Notes: a model not told the origin generated them from the sequence alone. A stretch of 64,000 bases of DNA from Trichobilharzia regenti (GCA_944472135.2 OX235263.1:23489379-23553378); one strand, 5' to 3'; shown: positions 10,441 through 22,518, counted from the first letter of the stretch. Numbers and translations: made by a program.

Positions 10441-12447
10441 AACAAAAACGTCATCTATGAAGTCACTTCAGATGTTCGAACACATTCCAAGCAACTTTTG
10501 CGAATTCTCAGATTTGACTCAAATTATTACTGCCTACATTTAGGCCCTTAAGTATTTATGAGTTGGTCCTGTACTGCAAAAAGTTCAAATTTACAAGCTA
10601 TTGCGAAATTTCATACGACACGTCAATAATTCAGCCACCACTCGAATCACTAATTGTGGTTTCACTAATAGGGTTCAAAGATGGCACGTGCTGTCTATAG
10701 TTTAATACTTCTTGACTTAGTATTTCATTTCTCTAATATCCAAAAGAATCATGTTGGGTGCAATACATAACTTTAACCTAATCATGCATTTCAATTATCG
10801 CAGTGTGCCATCTGCTATTAGATGCTTCGCAGCGCCGATTACCGTTGAGTGAACATCACTACTAGAACAGTCAGGAAGTGTTAGTTTTATTTGGTTACAT
10901 ACATAGCGCTGTTTCCAGACAAGATAACACATTTAACTCAAAATTTATTCTCGGGATATTGTGTACATTCCCAAATACCGACTAGCCTTATATGTCGAGA
11001 GCAGAATTGTGACATGTCTAAGCAAATACAAACACATTTTAGTAGTGACCCAAACGAGAGAGACCACGAATGACCTAGAATTAATCACGAATTGAACCAG
11101 TATAGCTGGGGTGAAAAATGGTAAATTCATCAAAAACATGCCTCGAGAAGAATAATTTTACAGAACAATAAACCTTCCCTTGAAATATTACAAGAATAAT
11201 CTCAAGCTCTTTGTAACTATGAAGTGCTGACAAGTGTCAGTACCCACCCATAAGGCCACAGCTTAAGGTCAGGAATTAGAATCCGAAATTGTGATTCGAG
11301 CTGGTCAGAATTACTGTTTGGAGTTTAATCCAGGCTGCTTATTCCCATAACAGTAATCCCCCTAAATTGCATGGTGATCATCACGACATAGAATTTCTTG
11401 TACTGAGCCAACTTTCACCTGAAAACAATGCGATCGACCACTACAAGGTTATTCAGGCACTCATTTGCATGTAAATTATCCTATAACTTTGCCAGGTAAC
11501 CCAATTATGCGCATTGGATACAAAACTGAACGAGCTTGGGAAAGCCGCGGGACCAATGACAATGCGGACTTGATGCATTTAAAGAAATAAATCACACATT
11601 CTAGGCTGTTGAAAAATTAGTGACTAACCACCTGTTCATCATACGTGCTGCTGAAGACTATTGAGATTATGCTGTACCTTCAACATGACGTGTGAATGTC
11701 TAAGGCAATGGATAAAGGCACACATTGTCTGTCGTTATGTCTTATCGCGATGCTGAGTTTGTTTTGGTCTACGTTGTTTAGAGGTGTTTTTGCAACTGAA
11801 ATACATTATAAATACCATATTTTAACGAAAAAACTTAGAAGATTGGTGGAAAGTAGACGCTCTCAGCAGTTTGAGTGAACATGTGTCTGTCGTCAAATTT
11901 CGTTGTTTCTTTGTCTGTGGAATGTTAAAACTCTGCGTAAACTGTTGATTGCGTTAAGAAAAAGAGATAAATCAGGTAATTGAAGTATATTTTGCGAAAT
12001 TTTTGAAGTGGTTTTTTGAATCTTTGAGTTATGAAGACTGGGTAACAGTCAGAAGAGTTTACAGCTATAGAGGAGTGTTAGTTGATTTATTCGTAAGATA
12101 CCTGTTAATAAACAAAGTTTACCTAAAAGGTACCTTGGTCTGCAGTATTTTTTATAACTAATTATATGGTAACAGATGTTTTACTGTTGTTGATTTTCAG
12201 GTTACAATTGTAATTTACGGAAAGGTTCACTTTATTTGGAGGCTTTGATGAAGTTCAATTGAAGAAGTTGCCTGTTGATTTCGGAATCTTTGTGATATTA
12301 TAAAATTATTTATCAAAATAAATATTTCTTAAAAGTTTTAACATATTCTTTTACTCCTGCTTACATTGCCTGTCGAAGGAATAGTTATGTAGCTGGTTTT
12401 GAAATGCGTAATTATTTCCTTAGATAGAGTGATAATTTGCGCAGCAC
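10441..12447. other. Unassigned intergenic DNA
   Basis: About 2 kb with no supportable gene. Frames are short and broken, and no domain was recognised on either strand. The right end abuts the 5'-truncated CR1-like element. Confidence 0.4.
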
Positions 12448-14294
12448 AAGGACACAATTTTGATGTGGTCTTGTTCTCTGAGCTGGATGGTTAGTTTGCG
12501 CAAACTAATCATCCAGCTCATATTGAAACTCCTATCTTATGGAATAAGTGGAAGGCTTCTTGAGTGGATAACTTCCTTTCTTACAGGAAGAGAACAGTTA
12601 GTTAAAGTCAACCATCACTTGTCAACATCCAAACCGATAACCAGCGGCGTGATACAAGGTAGTGTTCTTGGCCCTACCCTATTCATTGTATTCATAAATG
12701 ATATTGTCTCTATGATCAAGTATGGCAAGCCATACCTCTTTGCAGATGACCTCAAAGTTGTCTATAATTTCGGCTAAAATGATATGAATATTGTTAGTAA
12801 AATCCAAGAAGACCTAAATAGTCTATGTAATTGGAGTGAAAAGTGGCAGTTAACGTTCAATCCAGCTAAATCTGGGATAACATACTTCGGACATTGGAAA
12901 CCTAGCATGTGTCTATACATGTACGGTGACCCTGTCTCAAACACGAACACAGTCACAGATCTCGGGGTAACATACTCAGATCTTACCTTTACTGAACATG
13001 CAAATAAGGTGGTATCTAACTGTAAACGTCTAACCGGCTTTGTGCTACGCAACTTTTACACTCCAGAAGCCAGATTAGCCATATATAAAATATGCATTCG
13101 CCCCAAACTTGAATACTGTGCCCACTTATACAGTAGCTTTAAATCAGCAGACAGAAAAAAAGTTGAAAGTGTCCAAAGATTCCTTACGAAACGCATATTA
13201 GGCTATGGTCAGCAAATAGAATACCTTGACAGATGTATTCGACTGGACTTAGAACCCTTATGGTTAAAGAGAGTGAAATGCAATTTATTTCTCTTATTCA
13301 AAGTTATAAGAAAGCACTGTAACAGTAACTCGTCCATAACCTGGGCTAATCCTAAATCGTATGGACTACGCAACCACAACTACCTTCTCAAGGTTAACAC
13401 CCATAAACTCACCACTAGAGCTAACTTCTTCACCATTAAATATTGCAAACTTTGGAACCAACTACCCTCTGAGATAAGATCCTGTGAAAGGCCTGACAGT
13501 TTCAAAAGGAGCCTAGAAAAACATATAAACATGTCCACCCTAGCCCGCCTCAAAGATCTAAACTGCTGGTAGAGTGGAGAGACAATGGCATTTCAATATT
13601 TAACTACAGAAAGTACACTAGTTCCCAGACTAACATAATAACACTTAGTAATTATGTAGGTCCAATACTTGAAATTAGATTGTCATTAAAATACCTAAAA
13701 TGATTAAAATATTTATGCGGCAAATGTTCTCTTGGTTTACCGCTCTTATTTCCCTTATAACACTCAGTTATTGAGCCTAATGTATTCTTTGATAATACGA
13801 ATTATGACACTGACTATGCTCTTATGATACATAGATTGATTTACTTCACGACTACCTGTAGTACTAACTACCCTTCTGTAGTATTGTTAACCAAATGCTG
13901 AAATTTTGATGGTTCTGTTAATATCTTTTTATAATATATGTAGACAGGTCAAATGTTGACTATATGTAAGACTGTCATGATAATTTAGTACACTAAGTCC
14001 TGCCAACCGACCTTACCTTCAGTTCATACTACCTACATTGATCCCTAACTATAGTGTTCTGCTGAATCTTGCTTCACTATTCACAAAACCTATTCTTTTT
14101 ATTCTTTAAGGTTCTAACTTCTTGTAAAGTAATCTGTTTATTAGGACGCATGCATACATATATAATGTTCATAAAGATGTACGCGGAGACCTATTGGAAG
14201 CACTCATTAAGGAAGCTAGGGAGATGGAATATGAGGTACGAACATGTCTGGTACAAAGCAATATATTTGCGGTAGGCATAATAATCTTAGTCTC
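12448..14294 (+). mobile_element. CR1-like non-LTR retrotransposon, 5'-truncated, interrupted by the LTR array
   Basis: The frame 12460-13572 is open except for one TAA (12775-12777). It encodes the RT palm from SGVIQGSVLGP and FINDIVS through a catalytic box reading FADD, then the thumb and C-terminal blocks RPKLEYCAHLYSS and LKRVKCNLFLLFKVIRKH, ending in STLARLKDLNCW. The second copy (38.0-39.8 kb) has a TAC Tyr codon where this one has the stop. A long 3' UTR follows to the TSD at 14290-14294, where the gag-only LTR array interrupts it; the same UTR resumes at 28898. CR1-like placement rests on motif style. The endonuclease and 5' RT parts are missing. Confidence 0.78.
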
Positions 14295-14652
14295 TGTCAA
14301 TAAGGTTGAAGATTGAACGATCAATTCTTGGTTGTTTGCTTAAAATCAACTTCCCCAATTTTCGCGGAGGCATCAATACGACAGTCATCGTCTCATCGGT
14401 CGCTGTTCAGAAAGAAGAGTGAAACATCGTCAGAAGTAATACAATGATTTATTATTGTAATATTTGTTTTCAGACCTTAGTTCACTTATTCTTTTTATAT
14501 GTTGGTGTAACAATAAAGAAATATCAGGCGGCAGATCGGTGTTTTGGTGTTTTCGTCCGTTATAACTAAGCGTTTCTGAAATCTTCAAGGAACAGCGTGG
14601 GCCCGAGCGTAGCGAGAGCTGGGCATTAACGGTTTATGAGACGTGATTGACA
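14295..14652 (+). repeat. LTR 1 of the array (5' outer LTR)
   Basis: 358 bp, starting TGTCAATAAGG and ending GTGATTGACA. Preceded by the target duplication GTCTC. An AATAAAG polyadenylation-like signal lies inside (about 14512-14518). The start differs slightly from the internal LTRs (TGTCGATGG). Confidence 0.88.
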
Positions 14653-14796
14653 GTTTCTGACGATAGAAACAGATCTGGCGGATTCAAACAGTTGGTGAAA
14701 GTTTGGATAGTCACCGTTCATCTTTCCTGGTGCCGGTCAAGTCCTCTTTGAACAAGCAATATCTGGAACTTTTTTGGAATTGGGTCAAGTTCAACA

Positions 14797-16752
14797 ATGC
14801 CTGGGTCAAAGAAGGGACAGAGTGTCTTGGATACAAACAGGAAAGTAAGTCATGGTGACTTGTCTGTTAATTGTAACGATGTGTCTGATGTTAAGCATGA
14901 CATGGTTGATGTTACTGTTTCGCCGTTCAGGGATAATAGGAACATCAAACTCCCTAAGTTTGAACAACGGTGTTTTGATGGAAACCCAGCCGATTATTTA
15001 CAATTTGTAAAGGAGTTTGAGATCATGTTGAGTAGTTTTCTATCAAGTGATGAATTGAAGTTAATGTATTTGATGAGGTATTGCACTGGAGATGCTGCAA
15101 GAGCTATACAGTGCTGTAAGTTTATGAAGCCAAAAGAGGGCTACGATGAGGCTCTGAGCATATTACGTCAAAGGTTTGGAAGACCTTCGATGATTGCAGG
15201 GAAATTATTCGAGTCTGTTAAGGGTAATGGTGGTCAATTACAGGATGACTCCCAGGAACTCACTGAGTTTTTTGATAATTTGCTAATTTACAAGAATGGA
15301 ATGATTTCGATGAATCGCATGAGTGACCTCAACTCGAGTTTTATACTAGAAGTAATAGCAGGACGTCTACCTACTCGACTGCAAAGGAAGTGGGTGAAGA
15401 TGAGCTCCCGTATGGAGGATGAGGGTATCGAGCCAAAGTTTGATGATATCCTGAAACTGGTAAATACTAGTGTCAATGAATCTATGAGCAAGTTCGCCAG
15501 TCTGTTAGATCTCACCCATAGAATACAGCAGTCTGAGGGTAAAACGCAATTATTGATGACGAATAAGCCTCAGAGAGGTGGATATCGAGAAGGCTCGATG
15601 ATGTCTAGTAATGCATATAGACCTAGTGAGTGTAACAGGTTTCGTAGTACATCCTCAACAGATAAGTTACAAGATGCAAGACAAACACGGTTTTGTTCTA
15701 CACATGTGCAAGAGGTGCATACAGAAGTGAACTGTGAACCGGTGAGCAAGTTCAGTGATAAGCTAAATGTAAACTCCAGGCCTGACTCCGAATTGTGTGA
15801 CAATAACGGTGTTGTGAAGAAGTCTGTAGTTGCAACTGGTAAGCCGTTGTTGAATAGAGTGTCACAGAATAGAGTTACTGCTTCAGAGTGCAGTTCTGAC
15901 CCTACAAGTTTACAAGGTATTACTAGTCAGAGTGAAGTTATAAAACCTTTAATGATTTGCGAGGAAAAACCAAAATTGTCTACTTCTGTCATTAAAGAGT
16001 TTGAAAATGATAAAGTTGACGGTAAAGTGAATACTCGTGATATTGATCATGATACTTCACAGTTGTCTTTGGTTGATCATGATGAGATGAGGGATATGCC
16101 TACTACTGCTAAGTTGAACAAAGTTTCTGTACAACTTGAACGTGAAGTAGAAATAAATGCAGATGCAGTTGCAGAAGGCATGCATACTTGTGAGACCGTC
16201 AGTGGGAGTGATCAGCATGTAGCCCACCTATCATCAGATGCTAGTGCTAAAGCTGAGCTAATAGAAAAAGACAGCAGTGGTGGTGGTCTTGCAGGTAGAC
16301 AAATTTCTGAAAGTCGATCAACAACAGCTTTTGATCCACCGCTAACTTCATCAACTGATATCAATCAGTCGTCATTGGTGCTGTCATCCACAATGAAAAA
16401 GACGCCCATCAACTCAAGTATCTTGTGCAATGACTATGATAGTATTGGTGCATTTGAAAAGACGAAAGATATTGGTCAGTTTAGTGGGGATAAGCCAGGT
16501 GTAAACGAGAGAGTAATTGTTAAATTGACTTGCATGAATAAAGGCATTTCTAGTTTCAAGTTACTATTTGAATGCTATTATCTTCGGTGTAAATTACTCA
16601 GCGCCTGCGCTTGGTTGACCAGATACGTCGTGTGTTTTTTCGTCATCCATATTCTACGATACAATGACATGAGCGTGTTATCGTTCAGATTTGAGGATAT
16701 AGCTGATAGAAGGAAGCCAGCAAATGAACTCTGCAACGATTTTCCAACCTAG
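14797..16752 (+). CDS. Gag-like protein of BEL/Pao-type non-autonomous element, copy 1
   Basis: Intact 651-aa frame starting at the first ATG after a 144-bp leader downstream of the LTR. Residues about 50-150 match the DUF1759-type gag domain of BEL/Pao elements: LPKFEQRCFDGNPADYLQF, then a helix ending LMYLMRYCTGDAARAI, then YDEALSILRQRFGRP. Residues about 150-260 continue the capsid-like helical region. The following roughly 300 residues are Ser/Asp/Glu-rich and look disordered. Near the C-terminus (about 590-625) is a Cys-containing hydrophobic segment, then a short charged tail. There is no CCHC zinc knuckle, no protease motif and no RT. By family analogy it would form the particle that packages element RNA. 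Differences from copy 2 include a Gly/Val and a Thr/Ala change. Confidence 0.85.
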   Translation: MPGSKKGQSVLDTNRKVSHGDLSVNCNDVSDVKHDMVDVTVSPFRDNRNIKLPKFEQRCFDGNPADYLQFVKEFEIMLSSFLSSDELKLMYLMRYCTGDAARAIQCCKFMKPKEGYDEALSILRQRFGRPSMIAGKLFESVKGNGGQLQDDSQELTEFFDNLLIYKNGMISMNRMSDLNSSFILEVIAGRLPTRLQRKWVKMSSRMEDEGIEPKFDDILKLVNTSVNESMSKFASLLDLTHRIQQSEGKTQLLMTNKPQRGGYREGSMMSSNAYRPSECNRFRSTSSTDKLQDARQTRFCSTHVQEVHTEVNCEPVSKFSDKLNVNSRPDSELCDNNGVVKKSVVATGKPLLNRVSQNRVTASECSSDPTSLQGITSQSEVIKPLMICEEKPKLSTSVIKEFENDKVDGKVNTRDIDHDTSQLSLVDHDEMRDMPTTAKLNKVSVQLEREVEINADAVAEGMHTCETVSGSDQHVAHLSSDASAKAELIEKDSSGGGLAGRQISESRSTTAFDPPLTSSTDINQSSLVLSSTMKKTPINSSILCNDYDSIGAFEKTKDIGQFSGDKPGVNERVIVKLTCMNKGISSFKLLFECYYLRCKLLSACAWLTRYVVCFFVIHILRYNDMSVLSFRFEDIADRRKPANELCNDFPT

Positions 16753-17708
16753 GGCGTCAACCTGAGAAGGGTTGTAGGCGTACTGCTGTAAGTCCTACAA
16801 TTCTTCAAGGGTAGTTTGTCGTGTCAGAATCCGCAACATTTGATGTAGTGATTGTACATATGTTTGTGTAAAATAATTGTGTGAGTTCCAATTGATGTAA
16901 TTGTTGGTTATTCTGTTTGTGTCCGAACATTCCACAACTTACAGTGGTCAACCTGAGAAGGGTTGTAGGCGTACTGGTGTTAGCCCTGCGATTCTTCAAA
17001 GGAATTCCATCAAGATGTGATCCGCGAGTTTGTGTGTACTGTTTGTATATACGTGTGGTGTGTCATATCAATTGGTGTTTGTTGGATTCATTGTGTTTAC
17101 TCGTTGTTTTCGTATCTTGTTTTTATTGCGTAATTTTGTTAAAATTTTCGTCGTGATTACTTCTGAAGTTGTTTCGAGTCTTCTACATCCATGAATGAAT
17201 TGATTGATGTTAAGGACAGCAGATGGGTCGTATACGCCGGGGAGGCTAGGCTATTGCTGAGAATGAAATGCACACGGAGATAATTGTTAGCTACGGTCCG
17301 ACACGCCGGGGAGAAAGAGTGTAAACGACTGAGGCTCGCATGCGTCACCGCTACTAGAACTGAGGCAGAATGAGTGACAAGCGATTTCAGTGGTAATTGG
17401 TAGTGAGTAGATAAGACGATGTGCGTAGAGTATCATGAGTTGGTGCTATGGTCACGTTGCATTCTGCAAGAGTCATTCTAGTAAGTGGCGATTGTGTTGC
17501 AAGATGTCCAGAGGAGGTCTCTATCTGGAGGCGCAGGTCGTCATTGATGTGTGAGATTGTGCTGTGGGTATGCTTGTGGTGTGTTGGCTTTCCTGTTTGT
17601 TTTCCATTTCAGCTCTGTCCGTGTGACCCAGGTTCTCGCAATGGCATCCAAGTCAACGTGCATTGGTCTTGAAGGAAAAAAGGGTTGGATCCCTTTTTTG
17701 CCGGGAAG
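16753..17708 (+). repeat. 3' non-coding region with 191-bp tandem repeat and purine-tract hairpin
   Basis: Two copies of a unit beginning GTCAACCTGAGAAGGGTTGT lie at 16757 and 16948, a period of 191 bp. Close to the 3' LTR a purine-rich run is followed by AAAAAAGGG, a 6-base loop and CCCTTTTTT (about 17675-17698), a nine-pair hairpin where the polypurine tract for plus-strand priming is expected. The same organisation recurs at 20167-21122 and 27584-28539. The reverse element has three repeat units instead of two. Confidence 0.75.
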
Positions 17709-18066
17709 TGTCGATGGAGTTGAAGATTGAACGATCAATTCTTGGTTGTTTGCTTAAAATCAACTTCCCCAATTTTCGCGGAGGCATCAATACGACAGTC
17801 ATCGTCTCATCGGTCGCTGTTCAGAAAGAAGAGTGAAACATCGTCAGAAGTAATACAATGATTTATTATTGTAATATTTGTTTTCAGACCTTAGTTCACT
17901 TATTCTTTTTATATGTTGGTGTAACAATAAAGAAATATCAGGCGGCAGATCGGTGTTTTGGTGTTTTCGTCCGTTATAACTAAGCGTTTCTGAAATCTTC
18001 AAGGAACAGCGTGGGCCCGAGCGTAGCGAGAGCTGGGCATTAACGGTTTATGAGACGTGATTGACA
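17709..18066 (+). repeat. LTR 2 of the array (shared by units 1 and 2)
   Basis: 358 bp, TGTCGATGGAG to GTGATTGACA. It serves as the 3' LTR of unit 1 and the 5' LTR of unit 2, with no flanking target duplication, as expected for a recombination-made array. Confidence 0.88.
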
Positions 18067-18210
18067 GTTTCTGACGATAGAAACAGATCTGGCGGATTCA
18101 AACAGTTGGTGAAAGTTTGGATAGTCACCGTTCATCTTTCCTGGTGCCGGTCAAGTCCTCTTTGAACAAGCAATATCTGGAACTTTTTTGGAATTGGGTC
18201 AAGTTCAACA

Positions 18211-20166
18211 ATGCCTGGGTCAAAGAAGGGACAGAGTGTCTTGGATACAAACAGGAAAGTAAGTCATGGTGACTTGTCTGTTAATTGTAACGATGTGTCT
18301 GATGTTAAGCATGACATGGTTGATGTTACTGTTTCGCCGTTCAGGGATAATAGGAACATCAAACTCCCTAAGTTTGAACAACGGTGTTTTGATGGAAACC
18401 CAGCCGATTATTTACAATTTGTAAAGGAGTTTGAGATCATGTTGAGTAGTTTTCTATCAAGTGATGAATTGAAGTTAATGTATTTGATGAGGTATTGCAC
18501 TGGAGATGCTGCAAGAGCTATACAGTGCTGTAAGTTTATGAAGCCAAAAGAGGGCTACGATGAGGCTCTGAGCATATTACGTCAAAGGTTTGGAAGACCT
18601 TCGATGATTGCAGGGAAATTATTCGAGTCTGTTAAGGGTAATGGTGGTCAATTACAGGATGACTCCCAGGAACTCACTGAGTTTTTTGATAATTTGCTAA
18701 TTTACAAGAATGGAATGATTTCGATGAATCGCATGAGTGACCTCAACTCGAGTTTTATACTAGAAGTAATAGCAGGACGTCTACCTACTCGACTGCAAAG
18801 GAAGTGGGTGAAGATGAGCTCCCGTATGGAGGATGAGGGTATCGAGCCAAAGTTTGATGATATCCTGAAACTGGTAAATACTAGTGTCAATGAATCTATG
18901 AGCAAGTTCGCCAGTCTGTTAGATCTCACCCATAGAATACAGCAGTCTGAGGGTAAAACGCAATTATTGATGACGAATAAGCCTCAGAGAGGTGGATATC
19001 GAGAAGGCTCGATGATGTCTAGTAATGCATATAGACCTAGTGAGTGTAACAGGTTTCGTAGTACATCCTCAACAGATAAGTTACAAGATGCAAGACAAAC
19101 ACGGTTTTGTTCTACACATGTGCAAGAGGTGCATACAGAAGTGAACTGTGAACCGGTGAGCAAGTTCAGTGATAAGCTAAATGTAAACTCCAGGCCTGAC
19201 TCCGAATTGTGTGACAATAACGTTGTTGTGAAGAAGTCTGTAGTTGCAACTGGTAAGCCGTTGTTGAATAGAGTGTCACAGAATAGAGTTGCTGCTTCAG
19301 AGTGCAGTTCTGACCCTACAAGTTTACAAGGTATTACTAGTCAGAGTGAAGTTATAAAACCTTTAATGATTTGCGAGGAAAAACCAAAATTGTCTACTTC
19401 TGTCATTAAAGAGTTTGAAAATGATAAAGTTGACGGTAAAGTGAATACTCGTGATATTGATCATGATACTTCACAGTTGTCTTTGGTTGATCATGATGAG
19501 ATGAGGGATATGCCTACTACTGCTAAGTTGAACAAAGTTTCTGTACAACTTGAACGTGAAGTAGAAATAAATGCAGATGCAGTTGCAGAAGGCATGCATA
19601 CTTGTGAGACCGTCAGTGGGAGTGATCAGCATGTAGCCCACCTATCATCAGATGCTAGTGCTAAAGCTGAGCTAATAGAAAAAGACAGCAGTGGTGGTGG
19701 TCTTGCAGGTAGACAAATTTCTGAAAGTCGATCAACAACAGCTTTTGATCCACCGCTAACTTCATCAACTGATATCAATCAGTCGTCATTGGTGCTGTCA
19801 TCCACAATGAAAAAGACGCCCATCAACTCAAGTATCTTGTGCAATGACTATGATAGTATTGGTGCATTTGAAAAGACGAAAGATATTGGTCAGTTTAGTG
19901 GGGATAAGCCAGGTGTAAACGAGAGAGTAATTGTTAAATTGACTTGCATGAATAAAGGCATTTCTAGTTTCAAGTTACTATTTGAATGCTATTATCTTCG
20001 GTGTAAATTACTCAGCGCCTGCGCTTGGTTGACCAGATACGTCGTGTGTTTTTTCGTCATCCATATTCTACGATACAATGACATGAGCGTGTTATCGTTC
20101 AGATTTGAGGATATAGCTGATAGAAGGAAGCCAGCAAATGAACTCTGCAACGATTTTCCAACCTAG
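18211..20166 (+). CDS. Gag-like protein of BEL/Pao-type non-autonomous element, copy 2
   Basis: Intact 651-aa frame, almost identical to copy 1; the changes noticed are Gly to Val in the stretch after CDNN and Thr to Ala just before SECSSD. It has the same DUF1759-like N-terminal domain, long polar middle and hydrophobic C-terminal segment, in the same position 144 bp after the LTR. It contains no enzyme domains. That two adjacent copies are both open over 1,956 bp indicates either a recent duplication or continued use of the frame. Confidence 0.85.
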   Translation: MPGSKKGQSVLDTNRKVSHGDLSVNCNDVSDVKHDMVDVTVSPFRDNRNIKLPKFEQRCFDGNPADYLQFVKEFEIMLSSFLSSDELKLMYLMRYCTGDAARAIQCCKFMKPKEGYDEALSILRQRFGRPSMIAGKLFESVKGNGGQLQDDSQELTEFFDNLLIYKNGMISMNRMSDLNSSFILEVIAGRLPTRLQRKWVKMSSRMEDEGIEPKFDDILKLVNTSVNESMSKFASLLDLTHRIQQSEGKTQLLMTNKPQRGGYREGSMMSSNAYRPSECNRFRSTSSTDKLQDARQTRFCSTHVQEVHTEVNCEPVSKFSDKLNVNSRPDSELCDNNVVVKKSVVATGKPLLNRVSQNRVAASECSSDPTSLQGITSQSEVIKPLMICEEKPKLSTSVIKEFENDKVDGKVNTRDIDHDTSQLSLVDHDEMRDMPTTAKLNKVSVQLEREVEINADAVAEGMHTCETVSGSDQHVAHLSSDASAKAELIEKDSSGGGLAGRQISESRSTTAFDPPLTSSTDINQSSLVLSSTMKKTPINSSILCNDYDSIGAFEKTKDIGQFSGDKPGVNERVIVKLTCMNKGISSFKLLFECYYLRCKLLSACAWLTRYVVCFFVIHILRYNDMSVLSFRFEDIADRRKPANELCNDFPT

Positions 20167-21122
20167 GGCGTCAACCTGAGAAGGGTTGTAGGCGTACTGC
20201 TGTAAGTCCTACAATTCTTCAAGGGTAGTTTGTCGTGTCAGAATCCGCAACATTTGATGTAGTGATTGTACATATGTTTGTGTAAAATAATTGTGTGAGT
20301 TCCAATTGATGTAATTGTTGGTTATTCTGTTTGTGTCCGAACATTCCACAACTTACAGTGGTCAACCTGAGAAGGGTTGTAGGCGTACTGGTGTTAGCCC
20401 TGCGATTCTTCAAAGGAATTCCATCAAGATGTGATCCGCGAGTTTGTGTGTACTGTTTGTATATACGTGTGGTGTGTCATATCAATTGGTGTTTGTTGGA
20501 TTCATTGTGTTTACTCGTTGTTTTCGTATCTTGTTTTTATTGCGTAATTTTGTTAAAATTTTCGTCGTGATTACTTCTGAAGTTGTTTCGAGTCTTCTAC
20601 ATCCATGAATGAATTGATTGATGTTAAGGACAGCAGATGGGTCGTATACGCCGGGGAGGCTAGGCTATTGCTGAGAATGAAATGCACACGGAGATAATTG
20701 TTAGCTACGGTCCGACACGCCGGGGAGAAAGAGTGTAAACGACTGAGGCTCGCATGCGTCACCGCTACTAGAACTGAGGCAGAATGAGTGACAAGCGATT
20801 TCAGTGGTAATTGGTAGTGAGTAGATAAGACGATGTGCGTAGAGTATCATGAGTTGGTGCTATGGTCACGTTGCATTCTGCAAGAGTCATTCTAGTAAGT
20901 GGCGATTGTGTTGCAAGATGTCCAGAGGAGGTCTCTGTCTGGAGGCGCAGGTCGTCATTGATGTGTGAGATTGTGCTGTGGGTATGCTTGTGGTGTGTTG
21001 GCTTTCCTGTTTGTTTTCCATTTCAGCTCTGTCCGTGTGACCCAGGTTCTCGCAATGGCATCCAAGTCAACGTGCATTGGTCTTGAAGGAAAAAAGGGTT
21101 GGATCCCTTTTTTGCCGGGAAG
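20167..21122 (+). repeat. 3' non-coding region of unit 2
   Basis: Same content as 16753-17708: two 191-bp repeat units and the purine-tract hairpin just before the LTR. At least one base differs from unit 1 (GTCTCTGTC here, GTCTCTATC at about 17518). Confidence 0.7.
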
Positions 21123-21480
21123 TGTCGATGGAGTTGAAGATTGAACGATCAATTCTTGGTTGTTTGCTTAAAATCAACTTCCCCAATTTTCGCGGAGGCA
21201 TCAATACGACAGTCATCGTCTCATCGGTCGCTGTTCAGAAAGAAGAGTGAAACATCGTCAGAAGTAATACAATGATTTATTATTGTAATATTTGTTTTCA
21301 GACCTTAGTTCACTTATTCTTTTTATATGTTGGTGTAACAATAAAGAAATATCAGGCGGCAGATCGGTGTTTTGGTGTTTTCGTCCGTTATAACTAAGCG
21401 TTTCTGAAATCTTCAAGGAACAGCGTGGGCCCGAGCGTAGCGAGAGCTGGGCATTAACGGTTTATGAGACGTGATTGACA
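21123..21480 (+). repeat. LTR 3 of the array (shared by units 2 and 3)
   Basis: 358 bp, TGTCGATGGAG to GTGATTGACA, placed exactly 3,414 bp after LTR 2. Confidence 0.88.
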
Positions 21481-22518
21481 GTTTCTGACGATAGAAACAG
21501 ATCTGGCGGATTCAAACAGTTGGTGAAAGTTTGGATAGTCACCGTTCATCTTTCCTGGTGCCGGTCAAGTCCTCTTTGAACAAGCAATATCTGGAACTTT
21601 TTTGGAATTGGGTCAAGTTCAACAATGCCTGGGTCAAAGAAGGGACAGAGTGTCTTGGATACAAACAGGAAAGTAAGTCATGGTGACTTGTCTGTTAATT
21701 GTAACGATGTGTCTGATGTTAAGCATGACATGGTTGATGTTACTGTTTCGCCGTTCAGGGATAATAGGAACATCAAACTCCCTAAGTTTGAACAACGGTG
21801 TTTTGATGGAAACCCAGCCGATTATTTACAATTTGTAAAGGAGTTTGAGATCATGTTGAGTAGTTTTCTATCAAGTGATGAATTGAAGTTAATGTATTTG
21901 ATGAGGTATTGCACTGGAGATGCTGCAAGAGCTATACAGTGCTGTAAGTTTATGAAGCCAAAAGAGGGCTACGATGAGGCTCTGAGCATATTACGTCAAA
22001 GGTTTGGAAGACCTTCGATGATTGCAGGGAAATTATTCGAGTCTGTTAAGGGTAATGGTGGTCAATTACAGGATGACTCCCAGGAACTCACTGAGTTTTT
22101 GATAATTTGCTAATTTACAAGAATGGAATGATTTCGATGAATCGCATGAGTGACCTCAACTCGAGTTTTATACTAGAAGTAATAGCAGGACGTCTACCTA
22201 CTCGACTGCAAAGGAAGTGGGTGAAGATGAGCTCCCGTATGGAGGATGAGGGTATCGAGCCAAAGTTTGATGATATCCTGAAACTGGTAAAAGATAGTGC
22301 CAATAAATCTATGAGCAAGTTCGCCAGTCTATTAGATCTCACCCCTAGAATAGAGCAGTCTGAGATCAAAATGCAATCATTGATGACGAATAGGCCTCAG
22401 AGAGGTGGATATCGAGAAGGCTCCATGATGTCTAGTAATGCATATAAACTTAGTGAGTGCAACAGGTTTCGCGGTACATCCTCAACAGATAAGTTACAAG
22501 ATGCAAGACAAACACGGT

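Noticed and set aside
16560..16690. An envelope-like protein from the hydrophobic segment at the gag end
   Set aside because: It is in frame with gag, only about 35 residues long, and has no signal peptide, glycosylation pattern or fusion-like features.
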